A program made the position numbers and the translations under genes. From assembly GCA_015499985.1 (NCBI GenBank), contig JAAAUF010000680.1, positions 1-22,892 on the forward strand: 22,892 bases of DNA, written 5' to 3'. Source of the DNA: Haplosporangium gracile. Taxonomy: Eukaryota > Mortierellomycota > Mortierellomycetes > Mortierellales > Mortierellaceae. Below are positions 8,897 through 19,545 of this stretch, piece after piece; positions within the stretch are counted from its first letter, which is position 1, and every line of letters begins with the position of its first letter. The notes beneath the pieces are model-generated. The model did not search any database. It had not been told where the DNA came from and worked only from the letters and a program-made list of their open reading frames with translations.

Positions 8897-10999
8897 TTAG
8901 ACGACAAGCTCCATATCAAGAACAGAGGCACATCGGATGAACTGACCTCGCTCTACAGGATTGCTCGGCTTGCTGGGTTTAGGGAACTTGACGACACGGT
9001 CAAGGCCATCTCCCTCAGCATGCCATCCATAGCTCACCGACGTGTATCCCTGGTCCATCACGGCCCATCTCTGATTACTAATACTACCCTTCTGACCACC
9101 ATGGTTGCTATAAATCAGGGGTAAATCAGACTTGTTTGCAAGCTCCATTCGAAGAGTTCGGTCCAACGGTTGCGCTGCTCCTTGAGGGAAAGTAGACGAG
9201 CGTGCTAGTCGTTGTCGCGTGTCCGTTGTAGATGTTGTTTGAGTTAACGGTGACAAGGATGTTGCTGTTGTCAATGATGCCTCTAAAGAAATGGTCGAAG
9301 ATAATGGTGCAGCTGAGTTGGAGGAAGAACAGATTGGTAATAAAGAAGGTCCAGATGTGACTGAGGATTGGATCGACTCTGCTGATTCATTCACATCGCC
9401 AACCTCGGGCAGGGGTCCATTCATTCCTGACTCTGCTGCTGCTGTAAGTATGACAGGAGGATCGACATGAGACACCCATCCAATCTGGTTCTGATCGCCT
9501 TCATTGCGGATATTTCTCCACCACTGTCGTATTCTCCTGATCGACTCTTCAAACCGGAGCGAGCTGGCCAGATCCATGAACGAGGATCGCCGTAAATGCG
9601 TTGTTGTTGGCCGTGTGTTACTACTGTTTGAAGTTGGGGGTGTTAGGTGTCCTCCTGCTGGGGTAATATCTCCTGTTGTGTTGGGGAAAGGACCTTCTAT
9701 GTCCTGTAGTGCGCGAATCAGATGGGGTGCGGGCAGTAACGGCCGTGATCGAATGTCATTGTAAATACTCTATGGTAAACATTTACCGGCAGAAAAGGAG
9801 AGAGAGATAGGGGAGAAGGCAAGAAAGGGAACATGCATCAATGTCCAACCCTCGGTTTATCCACCAAGGGATGCGATTGACTTAACCTTCGCACTGCCTG
9901 ATCCTGTTACGGTAATGAGGTACACATTTGTCATACCAAAAACGAAGGGGGAAGACGAACAAGCAAACGTTGTTTGGAGCGAACCAACCAAGAGTGCATG
10001 AATGATAGAGACTTACTTTGAGGACATTTTTGTCAAAGTATCTTCGAGGATAACCACCGCCTTCGTTCTGTAACAGGCGGACGAAATAGGCACAGGTGAC
10101 TTTGGGGCGCGCCTTGGGATGTCGAAACTCTTGATCAATAAACAAGAAGGTCCAGAAGAGGTGGTATAGCATGTCGGGTGCATGGGCGGGCGCAAAAACC
10201 TCCTTGGTCTCTGGGTTGGAATGGTAATAGAGTTGAGAGAGATCACACACGTGTTTGTCGAACAGAGTCATGGACAGGAACGGGAAAGTGTCCTCTGCAA
10301 ACCGCATCCTAATCTCAACCAATTCAATAAATCCATGAAATGATAGTAAGTATTCCGGAGGATTATTCCCTCCTTTTCAACGGAAAATTGTATTTTCCTT
10401 GTATGCGAGGTAGTGTTTTGTATGAAGTATGTATGCATGTAAACTTACCGAATGGCGTGAACGAGACCAAGGCCATTGAAGGGCATTTCTTGGATGAGTC
10501 GGGCTAGTTCGACTAGCGCGGGGCCGTGCCAATGGGTTGACACGAGACTGCAATTGAGAATGCTCCTGCGGTCCATGAGATGACGAAATATAAGTGATAG
10601 CACTTCGATCGCACAGAACGACGCCGTGCTTGATGAGTTGGTGTGGTTGAGTGTTGTTGAGGGAGGAGTTGAAGCATTGGTCGAAGATCTCGCCGTATCT
10701 GACACGGTAGGAGTCAGGGATCGTTTTGATTGACCGAAGCTGATGGCTCTTTGGACGAGTCCTTGTCTTTTGGTGAATGGCTTGTTGCTTGAAGTAGTAT
10801 CAAAAGTAGTTGGTGTAATCGAGTGAGATTGATTGAGGTTGGACTGGGGTTGTTGAAGGCGAAGTCGAGAATTGAAATAAGGTTGGTCGGAGGGGATACT
10901 GGCGGCGTTGGTGGGTGGAGTGATAGTGTTGGAAGAGAGGGCGAGCAAAGTGGGGATGGACGGGGTCGATAGAGACCCCCGCCTATTTGTCGACATCAT
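8897..10999 (-). CDS. F-box domain protein
   Basis: Three exons on minus: 10999-10449, 10308-10017 and 9769-8897 (1716 nt, 571 residues), with GT-AG introns of 140 and 247 nt; codon phases match at both joins. Residues 1-125 are Ser/Thr/Asn-rich and disordered. An F-box follows at about 128-170 (AIEVLSLIFRHL, then SILNCSLVSTHW), the Skp1-binding module of SCF ubiquitin ligases. A conserved-looking middle domain (about 184-310, many aromatic residues, FLFIDQEFRHP) and a Ser/Thr-rich linker precede a C-terminal globular piece with YTSVSYGWHAEG. No WD40 or leucine-rich repeats are seen, so the substrate cannot be guessed. The first of two adjacent Met codons (10999) is used; the open frame continues upstream only through a non-ATG start. 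It is divergent from the RasGEF gene. Confidence 0.85.
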
Positions 11000-12020
11000 C
11001 CTATTTGTTGAGTGTCTCAATTTGATATAAAAAGGACAACCGACTGACAACAGAGTGAATGAGAAAGAGTTGGCCTTGCAATGGAGGGAGGTGAAAGAAG
11101 GAAGAGTAGAAAAGAAAAAGAAGGTAATGAATGAGTAATGTCAAGGGTTAGCGAAGAGAAGAATGGAGGGAATGAAGGTGATAATGTAAGTGTGGACGAA
11201 AGAAGAAGGAAAGGCAACTAAGAAGGACAAAAAAACGCAAAAAAGAGGGTGTCAGTCTCGGTCGTTCGCATCCTCTCCTTTACTGGTAACTTTCATTTGG
11301 AACAGCAGCATGTGTGAATATTGCCAATGTATGCACGTGACATCCAGCCCCATGTGTTCCACATGTCTCACGGCGTCCAATTTCTTAAGAGTACGTGCCA
11401 GTGTGTACAGCGAGCCTGTTTCTTCCCTTCTGCCTCTGCGCTCTCACTCTGTCAATGTCCTTGTCCTCTCTCCTCTCTCTCTCTCTCTCCCTCTCTCTCT
11501 GCCGTCACTTTTTTCTCTTCTTCCTTTTTTCCCTTCACCGAGTGTCACTCCTCCTCCCTTCCTTTCCTTGCTCCCTTGCTCCTTCCCTCCCTTCCCTTTC
11601 CTCCAGCCCCGCTCTCACCTTTACTCCTAATATTATTATTGTCATTCCTCCTTCCCCCTTTACTTCGACTAATACTCATCACTCACTCCTTCATACTCTC
11701 GATTCTCATCCCCTGCTTCAGCAACAGCAACAAGCAGCAAACTCATCTTCTATTTTTATTATTTCTTTTCTTTTTTTCTTGCACTTGCTTGTATTTATGC
11801 CGAGCACAGCTCCAGAGGACGCACTATAGCAATAATTATCGTCTTCCTCCTCTTTGTTTTTCTCTTTTTCCTCTTTCTGTTTGTTATCAATTGGCACACG
11901 CTACTTCTCTCTCCCTCCCTCTCCTTCACCTTCAGCACCCTCGTCCGTTTTTTTTTCTTTCTATCTGTATATACACTTAACGTTCAATTGGTGCTTGGCA
12001 GAAAATAAAAGAAAACAAGG
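11000..12020. promoter_or_regulatory. 1-kb divergent promoter/leader region between the F-box and RasGEF genes
   Basis: The interval switches composition: purine-rich on plus near the F-box start (11040-11240) and strongly C/T-rich toward the RasGEF start (11450-11960). Each gene is therefore preceded by a pyrimidine-rich coding strand. It includes a CT microsatellite at about 11464-11500. CACGTG occurs at about 11334. Long ORFs here (for example 11321-11980) are products of the C/T bias and look non-coding. Several upstream ATGs precede the RasGEF start. Confidence 0.5.
11464..11500. repeat. CT dinucleotide microsatellite
   Basis: An imperfect (CT)n tract inside the pyrimidine-rich leader region of the RasGEF gene. 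It is probably part of a polypyrimidine core-promoter or leader element and liable to length variation. Confidence 0.8.
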
Positions 12021-15000
12021 ATGGATACCCAGTCTACACAACAACCGGCCTCCTCCTCCTCCTCTTCACTGCAGGATCAAAACGGACATACTGGGCAACA
12101 GCAGCAACAACAACAAACGCAACAGACACAACAACTCGACCAACAACAACAACAGGAAGAAGAAGAGGACGAGACAGAACCATTCGTGGTCGTCCGTGCT
12201 CTCTATCCTTTCCACTCTGAAGAAACATCCTCGCTTTCCTTTGAAAGGGAAGAGCTGATCCAGGTCCTCACCCAACTCGACTCTGGCTGGTGGTATGGCT
12301 TCTGCCACGGAGAACACGGCTGGTTCCCCTCCAACTACGTCGAGGAAGTCACCCAGGACGAGCTCGACCTTGCCTCTGAAGTTGCCTCTGACGACGAGCA
12401 TCACCGCCAACACGCTGACCACAGCGACCCCGGTGACCATGACCACGACGAGGATGACCATCATAGTAGTGATGGTGAAGATGAAGACGACGATGGATCT
12501 GTAAGCACACAAGCAAACACAAAAACACGAACGGAAACAAACAACAATAACAAGCAAGCAACAACAACAATCCTGGGAGAAGAACCTAGGAAGAGGCGAA
12601 CGAGAAGAAAAAGCAGAAAGAGGGGGTAGAAAAAAAAAGCTTGTTTTGATATCTTGGAGGCCAATTGACTCGACTATCCATACAATGTTATCAGCAACAA
12701 CAACAGCAACTACTACTACTACTACTACAGCAGCAGCAAAGGCCACATTTCAACACCAACAACATGTCAACAACAACAGCAAGCAAAAACAGCAGCAACA
12801 ATAGTGCAGCAAAAAAGGCAACAAGGCGCATGGCGACATGGATACATCTACTCGCTTGTACTTTGTCTGACAACTCCATATCCCACTTCGTTTACTTAAT
12901 AATAGAGCAACGGCGACTTTTGGTTGCCACAAACCACTCCAGACGGTCAAGTCTTCTACGTCAACACGAACACCGGCGAGTCCTCCTGGACAATCCCTAC
13001 CCCGTCCACAAGTCGCGCCATTCCCCCAATCGAAGAGCAGGAGGACGAAGTTCTGGAGCACACATTGCCCAAGAGTCATCAGGATACAAACCACAGCAGT
13101 ATGTCTTCTATCCCATCAACGATGTCTTTCTCTCCTTCAGTCAACGTTAAGAAGACTCATTAATTCTCTCAATTGCGTCGTTGTTTTTTTCTTTCTTTTT
13201 CTTAGATCCAAGAAACAGCGCCGACGCGTCAAATCGAGCGGCGTCTTCGTCAACAACAGCGACAGCAGCAGCCACAGCAACGGCAATAGCAAGATCATCT
13301 ATAGACACCGTGGCCGAGTCCGACACACCGAGTCACGCTCGGTCAAACAATCTGTCCATCTTGACGGTTGCTCCTGGACATGATCCGGTCGAAACGGAGA
13401 GTCAAGGGGGTTCAACCCGTCCGAGCTCGCTCCAAATGTCGGCAATCCCAGTAAGTAAGCCTGTCATTGTTGATGTTGTTGTTTGTTGTTTGCTTGCTGC
13501 TTGTTCCAGGTTTACACATTGGGTGTATGATGTTCTCACACAAAAGAAAATGAGAGGAAAGAGTCGGACCCCCGATGAGCTGAGCTGAACTGGGTGTGGG
13601 ACCCATGCTCTATGAAGATCGGTGAAGTGAGCCCTCTTCCTCGGCGGTGTTATTCTTATTCTTTTGTTTTTTTTTTCTTGTTTTTTTTTGCTTATGCTTT
13701 TAATTGTTTGTTCCTCAGTGCTCTCAAAAAAAGACAAAAAAGAAAAAAAGCAATTGCTCTGGGTATGGGCGGACAGGAAAAAAAGAGGAGAATGGGTTTG
13801 CCCTATGGTGTGCATCTGCGTGTCTGTGAGAGGTGGATGGCATCCCCTTTAGACCTATCTTTCAATCACGCCTGCTATTACCACTCGGTGGTTGATCGTA
13901 TCATACATTGGTATTAGATGGTCACCATCGGAAACACATTGCACTCGCCCCCCTCTCCTTATCCAACTGACCCTTACACACATACACACAACATCTCTCT
14001 ACATCAAAAAAGATGCAATGACAGTTGATCCTTTCTACTTCTATCGTCTCCTTGCCCACGCTCTCTCCTCCCCCTTCGCTTGAGTCTCACTCCTTGACCC
14101 TTTTGTATTCCTGTCTTTCCCGTTCGTTGTATTTTCCGTTACGGATGCTCTTTAAAAAGACAAGAGACAAAAAAAAAAAAAGAGCGCAACATCGACTGCA
14201 TGCCATGTGCGCCTTTTATTTTATATTTCGCCTATTTTGCTTTGTGCTCCTCTTCCCTGTGAACCTTTCCTTGTGCGACAACATTGGAGCCCAGCACCTG
14301 TTGCTTTTCAACACAACATTTACAATCTCACGCCATATCTAATTTTCTTTTATACTCTTGTCCTTCTCACTCATGTTAATTCTTTATTATTTTTCCTCCT
14401 TGGATAGACTAGAGCCGGTTCGCCCATCTCACCTTGGCCAGAAGCAACAGGGTTAAAACGTCCTTCTGGCAGGGCGCTTACCGAGAACGCGCCTGCCCCA
14501 GAATTGCCTCCCCTCCCCACCATTCCAAGCCCTTTCAACCCAGAACCGACGTGGGAATCTCTGTCTGACTATACCAATGGAGCTATCCAGAACCTTCTCT
14601 ACTCGGCCGAGAATGGCTTCAAGGGTTACTTTCAGATCCAGGCTACTCAGGTTGTCGAGGCGATCCGCGTCATGCTCTATGCCTCAGGGACCGTGGATAA
14701 GGATTCGACACCCATTCGCATGCATCCTGGACTGAAACTGCACCATCGACAAATCATGGCTGCGCTCTCTAAATTGATCCTCTCAGCCAAGATGGCTTCT
14801 GGTGTGTGGCCTGCCGAAGGAGCCGTCTCCAAGATGCTCTCAGACGCGAACGATGTCGCCCAGTCGGTTCACCATTTCATCCTTATGGCGCAAGGCGCCG
14901 GTGTCACGGTCCATGATGTTGATGCCAAGCTCATTGTCGACCCAGAGAGCTCAATGGATCCCAAGCCTACCGAGAGGTCCAACAGAGGCTTGTCTTCAAG

Positions 15001-18000
15001 AGCCTCCATGGAGGGCGGTGAGGCCCACTTGCGGCCCCAGGCGATCTCCATCGGACTGTCGAACCAGCTCGACTATTACTCCAAGAGTTCCTGCAGGGCG
15101 CTGAGCACTCTTTCTCTGCAGCTCAGAAAGGCCATTGACTCTTCCCGCAACACAGCACCTCAACTTACGACCTCTTCTCGTTTGTCCCTTGGCTCTTCTA
15201 TCCTCAATTCGTCTCAGTCTTCCCAGATGGTCAACCAGTGCCAGCAGAGCATTTCTCAGCTGGGCTCCCTTCTCAGCCTTGTTGGCGAGTTTTATACCCT
15301 GACCCTGAACGAATACCCATCCATTGAGGACCAGTACTTTATGGACGTCCGCTCCTCGAAGCAAACTCTCTACAACAACATTGCTGCTCTGGTCATGTCC
15401 ATCCAGCTTGCCACCGATCCTATGGTCCAAACGTCTGTTCTCGAAATGGCTCTCGAGGCCACTACTACAGCAGAGAGATCGACGATGGAGTTGGTGGCTC
15501 TCACCCGCTCTTTGGCAATGGAGAAGGATGAGGTCGACAAGCAGGAGCGTCTTTACGGCAAGGGAGTTTTGGATCCAGTACCAAGTGCAGTCAACCTGAC
15601 CTTTAATGCCTCCCAACGACAAACCGAAATTGATAGCTATTTCCAGGAACCAGGATCTGATATGGACGACTCAACTCTCAAGAACTCTCGCCTTCGATCC
15701 AACTCGCAGGTCTCGACGTTCTCCAGCACATCCTCTGCCTCCAACATCTCTGCACCAACAACTCCCGGAACAGAGTACACAGGACGTTCGCAGGCAAACG
15801 CCTATCCCTTCCCTTCCAATCCAACGAGCGAAAGGAGCGCATCCCCACCTCCTCCTGTTCCTGCTCTTCCTACAGCTGCCACCGCGATCACTAACTCTCA
15901 CAGCGGTCAGAACGCCCACTCGCAAAAGTTTGACACTCGTGGTCACAAAGTGAAGAAGATGTTGGGAGACGAGGCGCCAGCACCCGCAGCCAAACCAAAG
16001 GTTCAGGAACAGCCTTGGTATCTCGGACACGACTATTCGCCTGCCGACATTTCATTCAACATGGAGGGTCACGTCCGCGGAGGCACCTTGCCAGCATTGG
16101 TCGAACGTTTGACGCTCCACGATGGACCTCAGGCCAACTTTGTGGCCAACTTTATGTTGACGTACCGCTCTTTCGCCACCACCGAGGAGCTGTTCGCTTT
16201 ACTCTTCCGACGATTCACCATTTCGCCACCCGTAGGATTGGACGAGGCTGAGATGGAGGAGTGGACAGAGCGCAAGCTGACGCCCATTCGTCTTCGTGTG
16301 TTCAACATTATCAAGTCTTGGCTGGAGAACTACTACCTGGAGGATGAGGTGGAGGACCGTCAGATTCTGCCCAAGATCAAGGAATTTTCCGAGTCTGGAT
16401 TGATGAAGGACACGCTGAGCTTTGCAGCTGTCCAGCTGATCAAGCTGGTGGAGAAGCGCGAAGTCTCGGACGGATCTCTGCGCAAGATGGTGCTCAACTT
16501 GACGACGCAGGCGCCTCAACCGATCACGCCCCGCAACTTAAAGCGCATCAAGTTTTTGGAATTGGATCCTCTCGAGTTTGCGCGTCAGTTGACGATCATG
16601 GAGGCCAATTATTTCAACAAGATCAAACCGATCGAGTGTTTGGCCAAGGCCTGGATGAGCGACGATCCCGAAATTGCGGCCAAGGCGGCGAATATCAAGA
16701 AGATGATTGAGACCAGCAACTTGTTTTCCAACTGGATCGATGAGATTGTCCTGGGCGAGAAGGACCCCAAGAAGCGTGCCGCCATCCTGCGTCACCTCAT
16801 CACTGTTGCCGAGGTGAGTCCAATTGAATTTTTTTATCATACCGTCGCTTTGTGCCTTGATGCAAGGCTAACACCGTTTTAACATCTGCTTTTGTCCTTC
16901 TCGCATGTAGAAATTGCGCCAGTTGAACAATTTCAGTATGCTTTCGGCGACAACAGCGGCACTCTCTCACTCACCCATTCACCGTTTGAAGCGAACATGG
17001 GAATTGGTCCCCAATAAGTACATCAACTCCCTCGCGATGCTTCAGGCATTGACGAGCTCGGCCAAGAGCTGGGCCGAGTACCGCGCAGAGCTGCACTCGG
17101 TCAACCCACCTTGTGTGCCCTTTGTGGGTATCTATCTCACGGATCTGGTGATGATTGAGGACGGCAACCTGGACATTCTTCGCAACACGGACAATCACAT
17201 CAACTTTTACAAGCGCGTCAGCACGGCGGAGGTGATTCGCGAGATCCAACAGTATCAGTCGGTCCCCTACTGTTTGACAGTGGTCCCCGAGATCCAGGCG
17301 TTCATCCGTCGGGGAATGGACAATGCCAAGGGTGTCACAGAGCTCTATGACATGAGTCTCGCTCTTGAACCTAGGTGAGTGATCCTTGACCATTCTTTGT
17401 CCTTTTTTTTATGTGTTGGATTGTGGGTTTGCGTATGGGGGTTGCATCTGGGCTGTTAAAAACGACAATTAGGCACTGGAGATGAGGATTGGATTGAAAT
17501 GGACTCGGTTGGATTGAACAAGATTGGGCGGTGCCATCGCAAGGGACCATAATGTCTTATTTGCAGGGCGTCTCCAGGATATTGGGCACGGAAATTGAAA
17601 AGAGTCGATGGGAAGCAAGGTTTGATGCATCGGAATAAGAAATTAAGGCACCTTGGAACCTTGGCGCTTGTGAGTTGCGAATTGGCTATTCTTGCAAAAA
17701 CCTTAGAATCTGGGCTGGATGATCGAAAAAGAAGTGTATTTTTTTTATGGATGCAGATGGATGCAGTGGAATTGGTTTCAAGCTTGTACATTTTGCTACG
17801 TACCTTTTGTTGGCCGAGATGGATGGATGGTATCATTGGACGAATACATACCTATACGGCATGGGATCTAAAGGGACTATACAATGTAGTCCAAAAGAGG
17901 GAACTGAAAGAATAGTGAGGAAAAACAAGTGAAAGAGAGAGAGTTGCGCCCTTTATCAACAAGATGTCTGTGTTTCTCTTTATTTATATTTGTTGTGTGG

Positions 18001-18185
18001 TGAGATCTCTGCATGCTCTTGTTTTTCTATTAGCAGGAAACAAGCAACAAACAACTAAAAGGATAAGAAGAAGAATGAATATGAACTTGTTATGCTGACT
18101 TTCGTGCTTTTATAAATATGGTATTAACAGGGAGACGGAAGAAGAAAAGATGGTGCGACTGTTCTCCAAATCTGGGTTCATGTAG
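12021..18185 (+). CDS. CDC25: Cdc25-type Ras guanine nucleotide exchange factor with SH3 and WW domains
   Basis: Six exons: 12021-12500, 12906-13098, 13206-13450, 14408-16813, 16911-17374 and 18131-18185 (3843 nt, 1280 residues), all GT-AG with matching phases. After a Gln-rich start, the SH3 domain is at 55-111 (ALYPF, WWYGF, GWFPSNYVEEV). An Asp/His/Glu-rich stretch follows, then a WW domain with W166, FYVN and W188-x2-P191. Exon 3 is Ser/Ala/Thr-rich. Exon 4 has a helical region, a proline motif PPPPVPALP near 786, and the RasGEF_N module from about 860 (FMLTYRSFATTEELFALL). The catalytic RasGEF domain spans about 1020-1262 (LDPLEFARQLTIMEANYF, PCVPFVGIYLTDL, EPR at its end). It should activate Ras by GDP release, as in yeast Cdc25. 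The long introns 3 (957 nt) and 5 (756 nt) could hide small exons. Confidence 0.9.
12501..12905 (+). other. RasGEF intron 1 with CAA/CAG/ACT repeats and in-frame read-through
   Basis: A 405-nt phase-0 intron with a GTAAGC donor and an AATAG acceptor. Its middle holds CAA/CAG triplets and an ACT/CTA run near 12709-12728. If unspliced, the frame continues 42 codons to a TAG at 12627-12629 and ends in a basic KRRTRRKSRKRG tail. Confidence 0.7.
13451..14407 (+). other. RasGEF intron 3, 957 nt, partly pyrimidine-rich
   Basis: A long intron for this gene-dense region, with a GTAAGT donor after a CCA codon and a GGATAG acceptor before exon 4. From about 13930 onward it becomes C/T-rich, like the promoter/leader tracts before other plus-strand genes here. 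I found no exon inside that joins in frame, but a small one cannot be excluded. Confidence 0.5.
17375..18130 (+). other. RasGEF intron 5, 756 nt
   Basis: A GTGAGT donor splits an AGG codon right after the EPR end of the catalytic domain. The acceptor ATTAACAG precedes an 18-residue tail ending FSKSGFM. Short ORFs within (17595-17915, 17747-17932) lack recognisable character. If intron 5 were shorter or unspliced, only the last few residues would change. Confidence 0.6.
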
Positions 18186-19545
18186 AAAATGATGATATCG
18201 GACGATAACAACCCAACCATTCGCAACAAACAACACGTTTTCGCTGACCACTTCGATTTCACCTATTTCATACTCGACTCTTTCTGTCCGTCTGTATATT
18301 TTCTTTTATCCGACTCGCCATTGTTTCTTATTTCTTTGTTGTTGTCAACTCACGATCCACTTCGCCATCCTCCTTCAGAGCAAGACCGACGGCAGGAATG
18401 CCATCATTGACATCTCAGTCCTCGTTTATCGGTGATCATGGAGCGTAAGCCCGTCGACAAGACAGACACGACCGACAGGCAGACAATAACAAGTACAGGA
18501 CAGAGCCGGCGAAGAACAATCAGGACGGCAAAATCAGCAGCAGGAGCAAATTGAGGCATCATTCAGGAGAATGATGATGCCAGAATTTTTATTTATATTT
18601 TGTATTTATTTATCATTCAGGAACACGCTCGTGCCTGTCCTAGTCGAAGAAGCGACTATGGCAAGGCAGCGCCCTTCCTCCTAAACGCCTCTTTTTGTTG
18701 ACCATTTTATATGCGATATGACTGTTACACTTCTCCTTTCTTTTTTTCTTCGCCCGTTTCTTGTTTTGTTCCAATTTTGTCCATGGTACATACATATAAA
18801 TCCTCATTTGTTTTAATTCTTTCTCGTTCTTAGTTGCCCTTCTTCTTCCCAGCATAGTTTTTTCTTCTTCGTACCCACTTGCACACACACACACAAACAC
18901 GCACAACACGCTCATTTTTTTTTCCAATTACTTAGTAATTATAACTACCATTGCACTTCACAAGGTTCCGTGCCATTTGATGTTGATAGCTTGTCTTCTC
19001 TTGTTTGTGAGTGATTGGTTGTGCAACCGCTTTCATCCCGTCTGCACGCCCGCACACACTGTAAATGCAGGATGCGATTTTGATTGGTCAATTGTTTGCG
19101 TTGGTTATTTGATTTTTGTGTTCGAAAGTGTTATCCCGTTGGTTGACCCTCTCGCCTTTTCTCCTCCCTAGCCCAACCACCCCGCACCTTCCCCCCCACA
19201 GCACGGCGTGTTGTCGAGTTAGGTGAATTGGAAAGAGTCGAAGGCTGACTGCCTGTTGGTATGTTGGTACCAGGGTAGCAAGGTTTCGGCTTTGGCGTCG
19301 TGTCAGTCTGGTCGTTTGAAGGCTGTTGCATTTCTCTTCCAGTACCTTTTCTTTCTACCTTCATCTTTTTTCTTTTCATCCTTCATCCTTTATCCTTCAT
19401 CCTTCATCCTTCATCCTCCATTCTCCACCGTCATCCTCACTTCCTCCTCTCTCTCCCTTTCTCCTTCCTTCCTCCCTTCCCCTTCTTCTTTCACTATTGC
19501 TACTCTCTTTTTCAACAAAGTAGTACTTCTACATCTTTCAACAAG
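18186..19545. promoter_or_regulatory. 1.36-kb intergenic region between the RasGEF and MFSD5 genes
   Basis: The first part is the RasGEF 3' flank: AT-rich sequence with TTTTTATTTATATTTTG at about 18584-18600, and the 11-mer ATCATTCAGGA occurring twice near 18560 and 18612. A short CA-rich tract is near 18885. Toward the MFSD5 start the plus strand becomes C/T-rich, with a 7-bp tandem repeat at 19374-19415. No RNA gene or supported coding exon was seen; the minus ORF at 18640-18927 is lysine/arginine-rich low complexity and is not accepted. Confidence 0.45.
19374..19415 (+). repeat. Six tandem copies of the 7-mer CTTCATC
   Basis: Units TTTCATC, CTTCATC, CTTTATC and then three CTTCATC run without gaps for 42 bp, about 130 bp before the MFSD5 start codon. 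They sit inside the pyrimidine-rich leader/promoter tract. Confidence 0.85.

Noticed and set aside
11321..11980. 219-codon Ser/Leu/Phe/Pro-rich plus-strand ORF
   Set aside because: It results from the C/T-rich RasGEF leader; composition only, no motif.
12066..12746. 226-codon minus-strand valine-rich ORF
   Set aside because: It is antisense to Gln/Asp/His codons of the SH3 exon and to CAA repeats of intron 1.
18640..18927. 95-codon minus-strand Lys/Arg-rich ORF in the RasGEF-MFSD5 spacer
   Set aside because: Low complexity from T-rich plus-strand DNA; no conserved-looking segment.
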